From Cunninghamella blakesleeana (Eukaryota > Mucoromycota > Mucoromycetes > Mucorales > Cunninghamellaceae), in contig JAFCIZ010000006.1 in the NCBI GenBank assembly GCA_017871115.1, positions 1,240,001-1,304,000 on the forward strand: a stretch of 64,000 nt of DNA. Direction: 5' to 3'. Both the position numbers and the translations under genes were made by a program. Position 1 is the stretch's first letter. The number at the start of each line of letters is the position of its first letter. This document shows, piece by piece, positions 47,260 to 59,404 of this stretch. Below the pieces are notes generated by a model that was not told the DNA's origin, ran no database searches, and worked only from the letters and a program-made list of their open reading frames with translations.

Positions 47260-48751
47260 CTAATTAAATCTTTTTTTGATACCAGTTCTACGGAATTGAA
47301 TTTTGGTCATGAATGGCAAAATAAATAAGTAAGTAACCAAAAGGCAATAGAACAAAAATCGTACGATGGGCCTAAAATGGAAATATAAAAATAGTTGTAA
47401 AAAAAAAAAATAGAAATGAGTTCAATGTTTTCACAAGTAAAAATGCAAATCTTTTTTAAGGAATAATATTTTACCAATAATCAGACCAGGACCAATTATT
47501 TTCAACCGATGATGGAGCCATAAATTTAGAATTACGATGCTGTCTCCATACAATAGACGACTGATTTGTTGAAGAGCCGGTAAAGAAAGTTAATCCAAGA
47601 AAGACGGAAAGTAATTTAGTAGGTGACGAGGAAGAAGAAGTTGATGATGTGCAAGTAGAAGAACAAGGAGATAAAGATGATGAGGATTTTCTTTTATTTG
47701 TTTGAGAAGAGCGACGACGTCTACGTTGGCGTTCTTCAGGAGACATCATAGCAGCACGTTGAGCAGCACGTTCTTTCAACATCCTTTGATGATTAATTCT
47801 TTGTTGCTGTAAAGCCAATTTTCTTTCCTTAATGCGACGTTCCTTTTCCGCCTGATCGAATTTTTGTTTATCCACTAAAAACTGTTCTAATAAAGGTTCA
47901 CCATTAGGTAAAGCTTGAATCATTCTTTGTAACATTTCATTTTCTTGTTTTAATAATTGTTGTGAATATTTTAAATATTTAATATATTCTGTGGCCTTTT
48001 GTAAAATGGTAGCTTTATTTAATTTGCGAGCGACAGGAATTCCATCTTCTTCTTCTTCTATTAAATCTTCATCATCATCCATGGATCGGGACTCATCACT
48101 ATTATCTACATCTCTACATAATGCTGGTACCACCTGTTGTAATTCTTTAATTCGATCATTGATGTTATTTCGATATCTTCTTTCAATGGCATTATGGGCT
48201 ACTTTTTTGAACGGTAAATTTGGTTGTTGTTGTGATTGATTTGATGTCATACAGTCGTATTCGTCTTCATCATCTTCACCTTCTTCTTTAATAGTTTCCT
48301 CGATAGGTGATATAGGATGAGTAAAATGCATCATATTGGAAATACAGGATGATGTAGGCGATAAAGAAGAAGAGGAAGAGGAAGGAGAGGGAGAGGTTTG
48401 AAAGGAATGGATAGTTGTCGACGATCCAGTTGATAAGGAAGTTGTTGGTGTAATAATATCATCAGATGGTATTAAAATAGAACCCATATCATATATATCT
48501 GTAAAAGGAGGCTGAGGCGATATATTAGTAATAGGTGGTGAAGTGGATGATGATGAGGAAGAGGATGAAGTAGAAAAGATCATATCGTTAGCTGTAAAAC
48601 AATCTTGTTGTTGTTGTGGCGGTGAAGAAGAATTGGATAAAGTTGCTGGTGTTTTAGGCATGGTTGGGTTTTGAAACCAGGATAACATGTAATCATTTTC
48701 ATCATGAAGGAAGTTTTGATATTGACAATCATAGAAGGGGCTGATATTCAT
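47260..48751 (-). CDS. Short SREBP-like bHLH-leucine-zipper membrane transcription factor
   Basis: Two exons (48751-47475, 47371-47260) give 462 aa. Residues 185-265 are a bHLH region: AHNAIERRYRNNINDRIKELQ carries Tyr193, the SREBP-specific tyrosine where most bHLH proteins have Arg. The loop has an acidic insert of about 25 residues, followed by KLNKATILQKATEYIKYLKY and a leucine zipper. A basic coiled region follows, then two hydrophobic segments (380-392 LLSVFLGLTFFTG and about 429-447 VRFLFYCLLVTYLFILPFM) flank a loop of about 38 residues. This fits a hairpin in the ER membrane with both ends cytosolic. Only 15 residues follow, so the long C-terminal SCAP-binding region is absent. SREBPs sense sterols or oxygen and are released by proteolysis. 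The second hydrophobic segment appears only after the intron is spliced. Confidence 0.85.
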
Positions 48752-49712
48752 TTTTAAAAAATAAGGTTGTTTTGTAGGTAAAAATAATAAAGTGTAAAAA
48801 ATAATAATAAAATAAAAAGAAAAGAGAAATAAAAATAAATAAATGAATAAATAAATATATATATATTTATATGGAAAGATTAAGGAAGGTTCTTGTTAAA
48901 AAAAAAAAGTTCTAAGGACTGATCATTATAGAAAAAAAAAATTTTTTTTTTTATTTCATGTCAAGTAAAAAGTGGCATGTTCTCTATTGTCCAATCAAAT
49001 TATAGGATCCTGCAAATTTCTCTACTATTTTTGAAAAAAAAAATGGCCTGACTTTGTTTAAAATAATCTATTAGTATTTCCGTAAATAATAAAAGAAATA
49101 AAAAAAAAGAATATTGGTTAATAAGCTTTTTATATAAATATATTTATTAATATAACACACATTTAGATACTTTGTAAAAATAGGGTGATATTTTTTCCTT
49201 GCTTTATAAGTATATTATCTACTTTATTAGGTCAATCCATATTAACATATGAAAAGTGTGTTTATAATTATAAAAATATAAAGTTTATATATAAATATAC
49301 ATAAAGAAGGGAATGCGATATTATATTATTCATCAATAAAATCAACGTTTATTAAATATAGTATTAATTTATGATAAAACATGCATTTATATAATGTACA
49401 GTATTAAAGATGTATCCATAACTGAAAGGAAAAGTCAAAGTTAAAAAAAATGAAAATTGAATCCTTTTAATTTTTTGAAAAAAAAAAAAAAATCGCGGGG
49501 ACTGGCTTGGTGCTGAATTCTAAAATAATAATAATAATATTATTATTTTTCACCTTTCAAATTTTTTTTTTTTCTTGTCCCTTTAAACTTTTTTTTATAC
49601 ATATAATAATCAATCTCATATATATATATATATATATATAAATATTTAGATATTTAATAATAATAACAATAATAACAATAATAACAATAATAGTAATAAT
49701 AGTATTATAGAT
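48752..49712. promoter_or_regulatory. Divergent promoter region of SREBP-like and mitochondrial RRM genes
   Basis: No gene is seen. A CCAAT box (TCCAATCAAA) lies at about 48989-48998 and a GC-rich TCGCGGGG at about 49493-49500. The rest is A/T runs and (AATAAC)n-like repeats at 49655-49695, immediately before the RRM start. Confidence 0.4.
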
Positions 49713-50989
49713 ATGTCATTCCGATTATTAAATCATTCCCTCCGTTTACAATCCAAAGTGAAATCAATCCCTGTATATGCTTCAAAATGTTTATATACAA
49801 CAACTCAACCTTCAACCACCAAAATCACTGAAAACGTAACAAAAAAGTTTATTGGTAAAGAAATATATATAAATAAAAAGAAATGGGTCATTTGAATAAT
49901 ACAAGTGGATTAATATGAATAAAACTAAAATAAAATGGATATTTATTATTATTATTATGTTTATTATTATATATACACTAGCCCAAGCCAAAAAAGGACA
50001 TGATAATTCTAAACGTTTTGGTATTCCTTCAAAGCTCGTTACTATTGACGGATTACCTATTACTGCTACAGCTGAAGATGTTAAAAAAATGGTACGAGAA
50101 GCTATTACTGATGGTGATAAGTATATGCGTGAAGGTAAATAGATATGTATTGAAAAAAGAGATTATTTAGCCTTATTTTATTTTTATTTTTACTAATTAT
50201 GGGTATATCTGTCAAAAAAAATTATATTGTTCTTTTATATTAAATAGCCGTATTTTGTCGTAATTTTGAATTTCGATTTAATGGACGTTGTGTTGTAATG
50301 ATGGATTCTATTGATAATGCTCGTAAATTAATTGAATATGGTAATTTTAGAATGATTGGTGGTAATTCTATTTCAATGAAATTTGTAAGTAATATAAATG
50401 AATTATTCAACTTGTATAATAATAATAATAATATTGATCATATCGATTTCAATTATTATTACCATTATTACATTATTTGAATCATAGACTAAAACAGATA
50501 CAAGAGATCTCAATGAATTTATGAATAAACAAAGACGTCGTGAATTAATCTCTGTTACTGACGCTACAAGTGCAGCTGGTCGATCTGTAATATTCACTGG
50601 TTTACCTCCAAAAACAAGAACAGATCAACTTTTGGGTATTTTAAGATCAAAAAACCTTTTTCCTAGAGAAGGTACATCCAACACTGTTATACCATTAAGA
50701 ACGTAAGTATAATAAAAATAAAAATAAAAATGTTATGTACATAAAAGGAAAAGAAAAGGGGAGGGAAAAAAAAAGGGATGATCATTTTATTATTATTATT
50801 ATTATTAAGCCATCATTTATTTTTAATTTATTTTATTTTAGTAAGGAACAATCAACGGTAGCTAAATTTTTAATTAAATTTGACAATGAATCTGAAGCCT
50901 GGCGATGCGTACGATCATTCCATAATACAATCTTCACTTTAAAGAAATTTAAAACAGATTACAGATTATCAGTCTCTGTTGCTTATTAA
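49713..50989 (+). CDS. Mitochondrial RRM-type RNA-binding protein
   Basis: Five exons (49713-49854, 49982-50134, 50248-50384, 50488-50702, 50842-50989) give 264 aa. The first 45 residues are basic, rich in Ser and Leu, and lack acids (MSFRLLNHSLRLQSKVKSI), a clear mitochondrial targeting type. Two RRM-like halves follow. The first has KLVTIDGLPITATAEDVKKM with CVVMMDSIDNARKLIEYGNFRMIGG, the second RSVIFTGLPPKTRTDQLLGILRSKNL with AKFLIKFDNESEAWRCVRSFHN. The RNP aromatic residues are only partly kept. A role in mitochondrial RNA handling is inferred from targeting and fold; the specific family is not recognised. Confidence 0.75.
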
Positions 50990-51424
50990 GAAAAAAAAAA
51001 TGTTTTTTTTAATGTAGAATATAAATTATATAACTTTTTTTTTGTATAGATTAGCTTTTTTTTTTTTAAGAATATCATGATAAATTAATAAAATTATATA
51101 ATAAGAAAGGAAAATAACGTGGTAGTAATAAAAACGTGGGATTCATCTTTATTCTATTGTTTAAAAAAATATCATATGCTTCAGAACAACCAAAAAAAAG
51201 ATCGGCTCTTTAAATAATTTCGCTTTATATTAAAAAAAATTTTCATATGATTTCGATCAATTATTTAATTCTCTTTCACACTTTTTTCTTTTTTTTTTTT
51301 TTTTTTCTTTCTTTCTTTCTTTTTCATATATAAACATATATAAATATATATATACTTTTTTTATATATTATAAATATATATAAAAAATATTATATAGATA
51401 TAGTTTATATATATTTATAATTAT
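50990..51424. other. Intergenic, T-rich
   Basis: This is the 3' flank of the RRM gene and the promoter of the PAS gene. A T/CT block at 51273-51323 and TATATA repeats at 51325-51415 lie just before the ATG. No gene is seen. Confidence 0.55.
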
Positions 51425-52579
51425 ATGACCACAAACAACAATACACATTCCTTTGACGCATGCTCTTTACGTTCTTCCTCTTTATTAATTGTACACCATG
51501 AGCAGCAAGTTATTGTCACAGCCTCAGACGAGTTATTTGACTTGTTAGGTTATCATTCAGGACAGTTATTAGAGAAACCTTTATCATTACTATCCTTTTC
51601 AACCAAAACTGGGAAACGATGTCAACGTTTAAAGATTCAACACGCTAAAACAAAACAATGGATAAAGCTTCAAATATGCATTCACCACGACCCTTTTTCA
51701 ACCTCTTCAGGTTTAGATTATTGTCTTGTTGCCTTAACAAATGAAACTATGAATTCTTATGACAATGATCAATATCGTGTACAAAAAACAACAGCTACAA
51801 CTATTAATACTAATGTGAACCTTATTGGTTTAAATTCTTATGGAACAATTATTCATGCTTATCCTACTTTTCCATTTCCCCAGTCAACATCACGTCAATT
51901 ATTAGGTAGACCTATTATGGCCTTTGTACATAATGACGATATTCCTCCTCTATGTCAATTGTTAAGAAAATGTACCAGTGGAGAATTATATAGCAATACT
52001 TGTCAACGCCATGAAGAAGCATTGAGCGAAGCAACATTATCTATTCGATGGCTCTATTCTTGCTTAGATTCAAATCGATATGAGTGGATGCAATTAACTG
52101 TAGTCAATCCTTCAGTTTATCATCAAGTGCCTTCATTATCCGGGCAGCCTATTTGCTTACTTCGACCTATTCATTCTTTGAATAAAAATAAAAAATCAAC
52201 ATTACTGCCATTGCCGTCATTCATATATTTATGGGATTCAATAGAAAATGGAAAATTATACTGTCATGAATTTATAAATCATGTTATACTATCTTTAACG
52301 CAGTTGGTTTATGATTTAATTCCGTCAAAATTAATCACTACATTAGATCGGCGTCACCATCATTCATTCATGATGATGCCTCATAAAAAACTGATAACAA
52401 TAAAAGAAAACAATTTATGTAATTCTTTTATGGGTGCTTATTCGGATTTATCAACTACCATTTTTGATTTTATTTCTACCATTATCCATACTCATATTCC
52501 CAATGCTTGGTTACCTGATCCGAACTCTTTTGACTTTTTAAAACCCATTCTACCTCAAACAAAAACTCCCTCACCCTAA
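51425..52579 (+). CDS. Tandem PAS-like domain protein without output domain
   Basis: This is a single exon of 384 aa. Residues 15-105 form a PAS fold (VIVTASDELFDLLGYHSGQLLEKPLSLL with a PAC-like QWIKLQICIHHD). Residues 130-245 look like a second PAS (LIGLNSYGTIIHAYPTFP, LLGRPIMAFVHNDDIPPLCQLLR, YEWMQLTVVNPS). No GATA zinc finger, kinase or bHLH is present, and the flavin motif of LOV domains (GRNCRFLQ) is absent, so it is not a white-collar photoreceptor. The C-terminal 100 residues are unlike any domain I know. PAS pairs sense ligands or mediate dimerisation; a regulatory partner role is inferred. Confidence 0.7.
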   Translation: MTTNNNTHSFDACSLRSSSLLIVHHEQQVIVTASDELFDLLGYHSGQLLEKPLSLLSFSTKTGKRCQRLKIQHAKTKQWIKLQICIHHDPFSTSSGLDYCLVALTNETMNSYDNDQYRVQKTTATTINTNVNLIGLNSYGTIIHAYPTFPFPQSTSRQLLGRPIMAFVHNDDIPPLCQLLRKCTSGELYSNTCQRHEEALSEATLSIRWLYSCLDSNRYEWMQLTVVNPSVYHQVPSLSGQPICLLRPIHSLNKNKKSTLLPLPSFIYLWDSIENGKLYCHEFINHVILSLTQLVYDLIPSKLITTLDRRHHHSFMMMPHKKLITIKENNLCNSFMGAYSDLSTTIFDFISTIIHTHIPNAWLPDPNSFDFLKPILPQTKTPSP

Positions 52580-53091
52580 AAAAACAAAAGCTATTTTTTT
52601 TATGATACGTTTATATATATATATATTTATATATACATATATAACTATATGTTTTATTTATTTATTTATTTTTTTGAACTTATGAATTTTTTTTAAAACC
52701 AAAATATTTATTTATGCCTTTTATATATACCCTTTATTCACTCCTTTTTTTTTTTTAATATAAAAAAAAAGTTTATTTATTTATATGATGATCTTATTAT
52801 TATTTTTATTACGTATTATTTTTTTTACTTATTTTTTTTTTGTTAATATTAAAAATAAAAATTTATTTTGCATGTTGATATTATATATCTATATGTATTA
52901 TGTATGTATAATTTTAACTTTTTAGAAAATTTGATATATGGCATGGTTTTTATTCATGTTGTATTTTTATTGGCTGATGTTTTTTTTTATTCTCCGCATT
53001 TTTTTTTTTTTTTTCAGAAAACCCATATTTTTTCTCTTCTTCCTCTTTATATTTCTATTTTCAACTTTTGATAAAAATAAAAATAATAGTT
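52580..53091. other. Intergenic, T-rich
   Basis: It contains long T runs and TATATA stretches. The frames on plus consist of T-tract codons and are not supported as genes. This is the 3' flank of the PAS gene and the promoter of GET2. Confidence 0.6.
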
Positions 53092-53317
53092 ATGTCTGAA
53101 TTGACAGAACAAGAAAAAATCCAAAGACGTAGAGAAAAACGTCAACAAAGGATATTAAATTCAGCTGGTGATCGTCTTAGTAGAATTACTGGAACTGCTT
53201 ACCGTAAATTATAATAATAGTCATAATAGTTCACTTTATTATTTTGATATATATATATATATATACATTTAAAAAAAAAAGACGCACTAGCCTTTCATTT
53301 TATTCACCTTTCATTAA

Positions 53318-53348
<31 letters not shown>

Positions 53349-54600
53349 TATAGCTCATCGTGAAACACCAACACCTTCACCAACAACATCATCCTCTTCT
53401 ATAAATAAAACAGACACTAAACATGATATAACACGCTCAAGATCTTCTTCACCTGGAGTATTTCCACAACCAACTACTTCCTCTGAAGGAATACGATCAA
53501 GACATGCACCTCCTATTTCAACACCTTCTTTATCAACGGCAACAACAACATCATATCTCGATGAAGATCCAAGTGAAGCTTTAGGAGCACCTCAACCATT
53601 AGATCCATTTAACATGTTTAATATGTCCACACCAACGGGAGGATTAGGACAAGGTAATAATGGGGAACTTGGCCCTGATATCAATGAGTTATTTGCTCAA
53701 GGCGGATTTCCTTTAAATAATCCTTTGTTTGCAAGTATGCTTCAAAATGCTGCCGGTGGTAATCCTCCAGCATCATCATCATCAAATATATCTTCTTCAA
53801 CTGATCCTTCATTAAAATATTGGAACATCTTTCATTTGTTATCAATGATGTTATTGGGTTTTTATGCTATTTATTTGGAATGGAGTACAATGGGAATGAA
53901 TCGATTGGCTTTATTATTACAGTCTAATTCTGGTTTATCGTATAGTGGTATTCATGTTGTAAGTGATTTTTTAATTAAAAAACATCAATGGAAAGAAGGG
54001 AGAAAAAAAAAACACGGAAGGAACAAAGAGCAAAAATTAATAAAGGAAAAAGAAAACAGGAAAAGAAAATAAAAATAACTAATGAAAGAGAAGAAAGGAT
54101 AATGATAATCAGTGGAGGAAGGGAAAACGAAATAAACAAAGGAAAACAAAAAATAACCAAGGAAAGACAAAAAATCACTTGAAGAGAAATATATCTGATG
54201 ATTTTTCTTTTCATCTTCTTTATTTTATATACATATATAGCCTTTATTTTGGTATTTTGTTACAATTGAACTATGTTTACAATCGGCCAGATTATTTTAT
54301 CAAAAGGTAAGTGAACTCGTTATTATGATATAAAAAAGGATATTGAAATAATAGATGATTATCATAATTAACGTTATAATTTTTTTTTATTTACTGCATA
54401 ATAATAACAATTATAAAAAGGGAGGGGTAGCAACCAATTCAACTTTAGGTGCCATAGCAACACAATTGCCGCCACCATTTAATAATATAATCATGGTTTT
54501 ACTTCGATATCGACTTATTTGGTCATGCTTAGTACAAGATTGTTGTGTTTTAGTATTTATAATTGGATTTGCTCAAGTTGTATCAGCATTACTAGTCTAG
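53092..54600 (+). CDS. GET2: Get2/CAML-type subunit of the GET tail-anchored-protein receptor
   Basis: Four exons (53092-53203, 53354-53958, 54241-54306, 54421-54600) give 320 aa. The N-terminus MSELTEQEKIQRRREKRQQR and RLSRITG match the Get2 cytosolic motif (acidic, then an RRRxKR cluster), which captures the Get3 ATPase. A disordered P/S/T-rich linker follows. Three hydrophobic segments come after it (about residues 200-218 IFHLLSMMLLGFYAIYL, 240-258 FWYFVTIELCLQSARLFY and 298-318 VLVFIIGFAQVVSALLV), giving three ER membrane helices as in the family. With Get1 it inserts tail-anchored proteins into the ER. Intron 2 (282 bp) is the longest in this gene and strongly purine-rich on the coding strand. 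Confidence 0.9.
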
Positions 54601-54714
54601 GGAAATTTTACCGAGTCATATATACTTTTTTAGACCTTTTTTTTAATAATTCCGCTTTATTTTTTTAATTTTTAAATTTCTTGATTTTTTTTTAGAAATA
54701 AAGCAAAGCATGTT

Positions 54715-54763
<49 letters not shown>

Positions 54764-55764
54764 TAATAATGATAACACATAATGCTTTATAAACAATACA
54801 AATCATATGTACTTACTGTTAAACGGATAATAGTCTAGATTATTTTTAAGTAATGAAATTACATACGTAATAAATTAGTGTGTAATAAAAATTCTTAAAA
54901 CGATATTCAATAAGGCAATAACGTCTTGATCACCAAGATTTCATGCTAGTATTTTTTTGACATTTGCCAAGATGTGATAGAACAGGTAAATATTTGGCCA
55001 TATTATATAAACATCTAAATACAAAACTGCGCATGAAATAAAACAAATACATTAAAAATAATTATTTTGCACGGATTTCTGCGCCGCAAAATTAGGTTCA
55101 TTATAAAGTAATTTTTACATTCGCCAAGAACCACCATTTTTAACTTTTAGCATTCATAAAAGTGTCTTTTTAAGTAATCTTCACTCATTGATTACTCTTT
55201 TAAGAACAGTCTTGGCAGAATAAACATAAAGCCACAGTAGGACAAGTAGCGTTTACCCGTTCTCTTTTATTAAAAGAAGTTTAAAAGGATTATCATGTGA
55301 CTGGATTTTAATGTGGGGGGAGGGGAGGAGAAACATATGAGAACTTTATCATTCATTTTTTTTAAAATTAAGTTTAAGTAAAATAAAATTGCGATGAAAT
55401 AAAATAGAAATATGTGTATAATAGTAATTATAATAATAATAATAACAGCGGGGCCATGTAGTAATATGAAATGAAAAAACGAATAAATAAATAGTATATA
55501 TATTAAGTAAAATAGTACTACTAAATATCTAAATTTATATATATTCTTAATTTATTTTAAAATGGTATATTTTTATAATAAAAAGCAGGATTTGGTTAAT
55601 TATAAATTATAAATGAATCCAATCAAAAAAGTATAAATAGCTAATTTTTTAAAAAAAGGAGTTTCAATTTCCAGCTTTTCTTTTTTAATCAATCTTTTCT
55701 TTCATTTTTTTTTTTTGTTCTTCTTTTTCTTTTCCTTTTTTTTTTTTTATCAAGTATTTCTTTT
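54601..55764. other. 1.16-kb intergenic, no gene seen
   Basis: It holds an (AAT)n tract near the left end, a G-rich stretch GTGGGGGGAGGGGAGGAG at about 55311-55328 (STRE-like AGGGG cores) and a CT/T block at 55675-55750 just before the next ATG. No coding frame was found. Confidence 0.5.
54721..54772. repeat. (AAT)n microsatellite
   Basis: About 13 perfect units are followed by two interrupted ones (AATGATAATAATGAT), in the 3' flank of GET2. Confidence 0.9.
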
Positions 55765-58700
55765 ATGTTCTCACCCCCACAAAAGTCTTTAAAACAATCT
55801 TTATTAACTGTTTTTGAAAACCCTCAAGAATATAGTGCTGATATTTGCTTCACTTTTGATGAAAAAAAAATATGGGCCCATAAAGGTAATTTAATATATA
55901 TATATATATTTGTATATATATTAAAAGTATACTTTTAAAGAAATATTAAGACTATTTTTTTTTTTTTTTCTTTTTTTTCTTTTTCTTCTTTCAGCATTGT
56001 TAATTACTCGCGTACCAAAAGACTTTTGTAAAAAAGCATTATCCCAAATACATGAGGATTCAAATGAAATAATCACCAATAATACTGTATCCTCGTTGAT
56101 CCCTTATGAAAGCTTTGTTCAACTATTATGCTTTTGGTATACAGCTGATTTTTATATAAAAACTACCACACCTAATTCAGATTTATCAGCTCAAGTTGTT
56201 AAAGATACAAAAAAAGTCCGTGAATCTATTACTCTTTTGGAAACTAATTTACAATTATCACTTTTACCTTTATCAACAGAAGGTTTATCAGATGAAGATC
56301 AACTTGTTTCTGATTTATCGGCTATGCGACGTAATCAATATCATTGTGACGTTATGGTTAATATTTTTAAACCAACGAACACTAATACTACAACTACTAC
56401 AACCACTACTAAAAAAATAAAAAATAAAAAAAAGTCGACACCTCCTTCTAAAATCAAAAAATATACAACAAAATTAACAAATGAGCAAAATGATATACCA
56501 AGTATTTTAAATAAAAGTTTGACAATTACGGATGATGATGGTGATGAAGAAAGTGATGATCATACAACAAATGATATCAATAATAACAATAACAATAATA
56601 ATAATAATAATCCACCACCTCAGATGATTACTTTTCCTGTTCATCGATTTATTCTTGCATCAAGATCTTCTTATTTTCATTCGTTACTTTATGGCGGTCA
56701 AGTTTGTAAAGCTACCAACTCAACTGTCTTACTTCCTAATGATTTATTTACATCTGTAATCTTGGATATCATTATTCATTATTTTTACACTGATCAATTG
56801 CAAATACCACAAATCCCTATAGCAAACAATACAACTCTCACTTTTCAAAAGCAAATTGATAGTAAGAAATATTCTCTTAAAAAATTACAAAAAGTATATC
56901 ATGCAGCGGAATACCTCGGCCAGATTGATTCTCTATGCAATGCTTGTCTTTATCAAATGGAAATACTCTGTCATCAGTTTAAATGTACCTGTCAATATTG
57001 TGCTATCTTGTTACCTTCTATGCTAGCCTTTGCAAATAAAAATCAGTCTTCGGTTGGAAATCTTCGTTCCATCATCTTGGCTTTATACACCGACCCTATT
57101 CAAGCCATGCCTCCTCTTTGGTCTCAAAAAACTTTTGCTCTTTTAATATTGTCTCACTTAGAAAGTGATATTACTACTACATCAACATCAGTAGATCATG
57201 GTTATTTTATTCTTCCCCCTTCGTTACAAGCTTTATTTTATCCATCTTCTTCCTCCTCCTCTTCTTCTTCATCTAATTCTCAATCCAATATTATAACTAA
57301 TGAAGAAAACAATAAAACAACAGCAATGTCAACCTCATCTCCTAAGGATAACAACATTAATAATAATACACTTGCAAATAGTAATGAAAATAGCCATCCT
57401 TCAACCATAACTACCTCTTCTACTTCTTCTTCCTCAACTAAACCATTACCATTGGACTCTTTACTTGTTGATTTAGTATCAATGACGCTGGCTTGTATTA
57501 CCAAACATAATGCCATACATGTTCTACATTCTATTCATTTATGTTTATCTAAAATAAGAAGTGCCGATCCTTTTCCAACCTGGTCTCAGCCTTCTTTAGC
57601 CATTATCAATGCTATTCTTCACCATACTATTGCCATGGTCTCTTCAAATTTTGATTTTTATTGTGTGGAATACCCTATTCTTTTATCTTGTGTAGATGGT
57701 ATTGGTGGCGCTTTCTCTGTTGATTTCTTGGGCTTTTTATTAAAACGAGTATTAAATGATGGTATTCAAGATTCTAATGCCGCTACTTTATATCAAGGGA
57801 TTGTAAGGGATTTAATTGGTCGACAGGAAGTAGTTAAAAATGTAGCTGTGGATGATGTTTTGACAGAAGCGCGTCAGCAATGTGCGGATTATCTTAGCCA
57901 TCGATGGATTGGAGTTAAAGCACAAGGTGGATTTCAATCTATCGATAAAGATATTTTAAAAATGCTGGCTGAAGGTAAATAAAAAATGAAAATCTAAAAT
58001 AGGGTAAATAATAAGGCTAAATTGAACCTTTTAATTTTAAAACTAACCTTTTTTTTTTTTCTTTCTTTTCTTTTTCTTCTTTTTCTTTTTTTTCTTTTTT
58101 TTTTTTTTAAAATAATAATAATAATAATAATAATATTAGATATTAATGTACCTTATCGGACACTTTCAAAACCATTGGAATCAGAATTCTCAGCTATATT
58201 TGGTTTCAAACCTAAATCTAGTAGTAAGTATAAAGCCACTACTCCAGATATAAGTGTTACAGAATTTAATGGAAAACAGTTCAAGTCATCGACTGTAACG
58301 AGTGGATTAAATGAATTAGCAGAAACAACTACAAAATCAAAACGGCGTTTATCATTAGGTTCATTGAAATATCCTAGATCCTTATCATCATCAAAAAATA
58401 ATATTAATACACGGGCTAGTATTGATTTAGTTCCAACTGATCAAAATCAACAATTAAATACTTCTTCTTCAAGTTTAGATACTGATGAAAGACAAAGTTT
58501 ATCTGATAATGAAGCATTTACCAATTCTAAACATACACACCATCGTCATTTATCATATCAATCTAAAAGAAGATCTTATATTTTATCACGTGATTCATCT
58601 TCTTCATCTCTGACTGATGTTCTATTACCTACTGATACACCTACCTCATCCTTTATACCATCAACAACCTCCTCTCCAAATAATAATAACAATAATAATA

Positions 58701-59404
58701 GTAATAATAGCCAACAAGATGAATTGAATTCATCTAACCAGAATAATAATAACTACTCCACTACGTCTACTACCAACTATAATAATACCAATCATAATAA
58801 TAATAATAATAATAATAATATTAATAATAATAATGATAATAGTAGTAATTCTAATTTAACCTCCACTTCATCACCCCCTCCAAGAAGATCACGCTTAACT
58901 TTTGAATTACCAGAAACACCTATTCGTGCTAAATACACTACACAAATCCCATCCAAATCAAGTAAACGATCATCCAAACATAAATACAGATGGGGTTTAG
59001 GTGGGGGATCTAATCAAAGTGCTAGTGATTCAGATGATGAAGAAAATCAAATCTTAATGCCAGTCATAGGTGCAAAAGTGGAACTACTTCGAAGACCTTT
59101 ACCAACATTAGGCAGAATTAAATTTATTGGTCATGTGGAATTTTCAAAAGGAACTTGGGTTGGTGTTGAATTAGAAAGTCGATGTAAGTTAAATTTATAA
59201 ATGTATATATAAATAAGGTTTACATAAGACAGTTAAATAATAGATAGCATGGTTAATAATAATACATATGTATATTTATTTAAATTAGTGGGCCAAAACG
59301 ATGGATCTGTTGATGGTATTCGTTATTTCCAAACTGATCCTCAAAGAGGAGTATTTGTTAAAATGGATGGGTTAAAATTAATTGCTGGGCCATTGAAACC
59401 ATAA
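55765..59404 (+). CDS. BTB/BTB/CAP-Gly multidomain protein
   Basis: Four exons (55765-55885, 55995-57974, 58140-59183, 59289-59404) give 1086 aa. A BTB-like N-terminus (YSADICFTFDEKKIWAHKALLITR) is followed at about residues 152-340 by a clearer BTB/POZ domain: YHCDVMVNIF, an Asn-rich insert, then FPVHRFILASRSSYFHSLLYGG and a BACK-like helical stretch. A long disordered S/N/T region leads to a C-terminal CAP-Gly domain (about 1005-1080) with GRIKFIGHVEFSKGTWVGVELES and GQNDGSVDGIRYFQ. The last replaces the GKNDG motif with GQNDG. CAP-Gly binds tubulin or EB-protein tails (EEY/F), and BTB recruits Cul3 or dimerises. A microtubule-linked adaptor role is inferred. Confidence 0.85.

Noticed and set aside
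53975..54214. Overlapping frames on both strands (Lys/Arg/Glu-rich on plus, Phe/Ser-rich on minus)
   Set aside because: They lie in the purine-rich second intron of GET2. Splicing it out gives the third membrane-protein exon, as expected for Get2.
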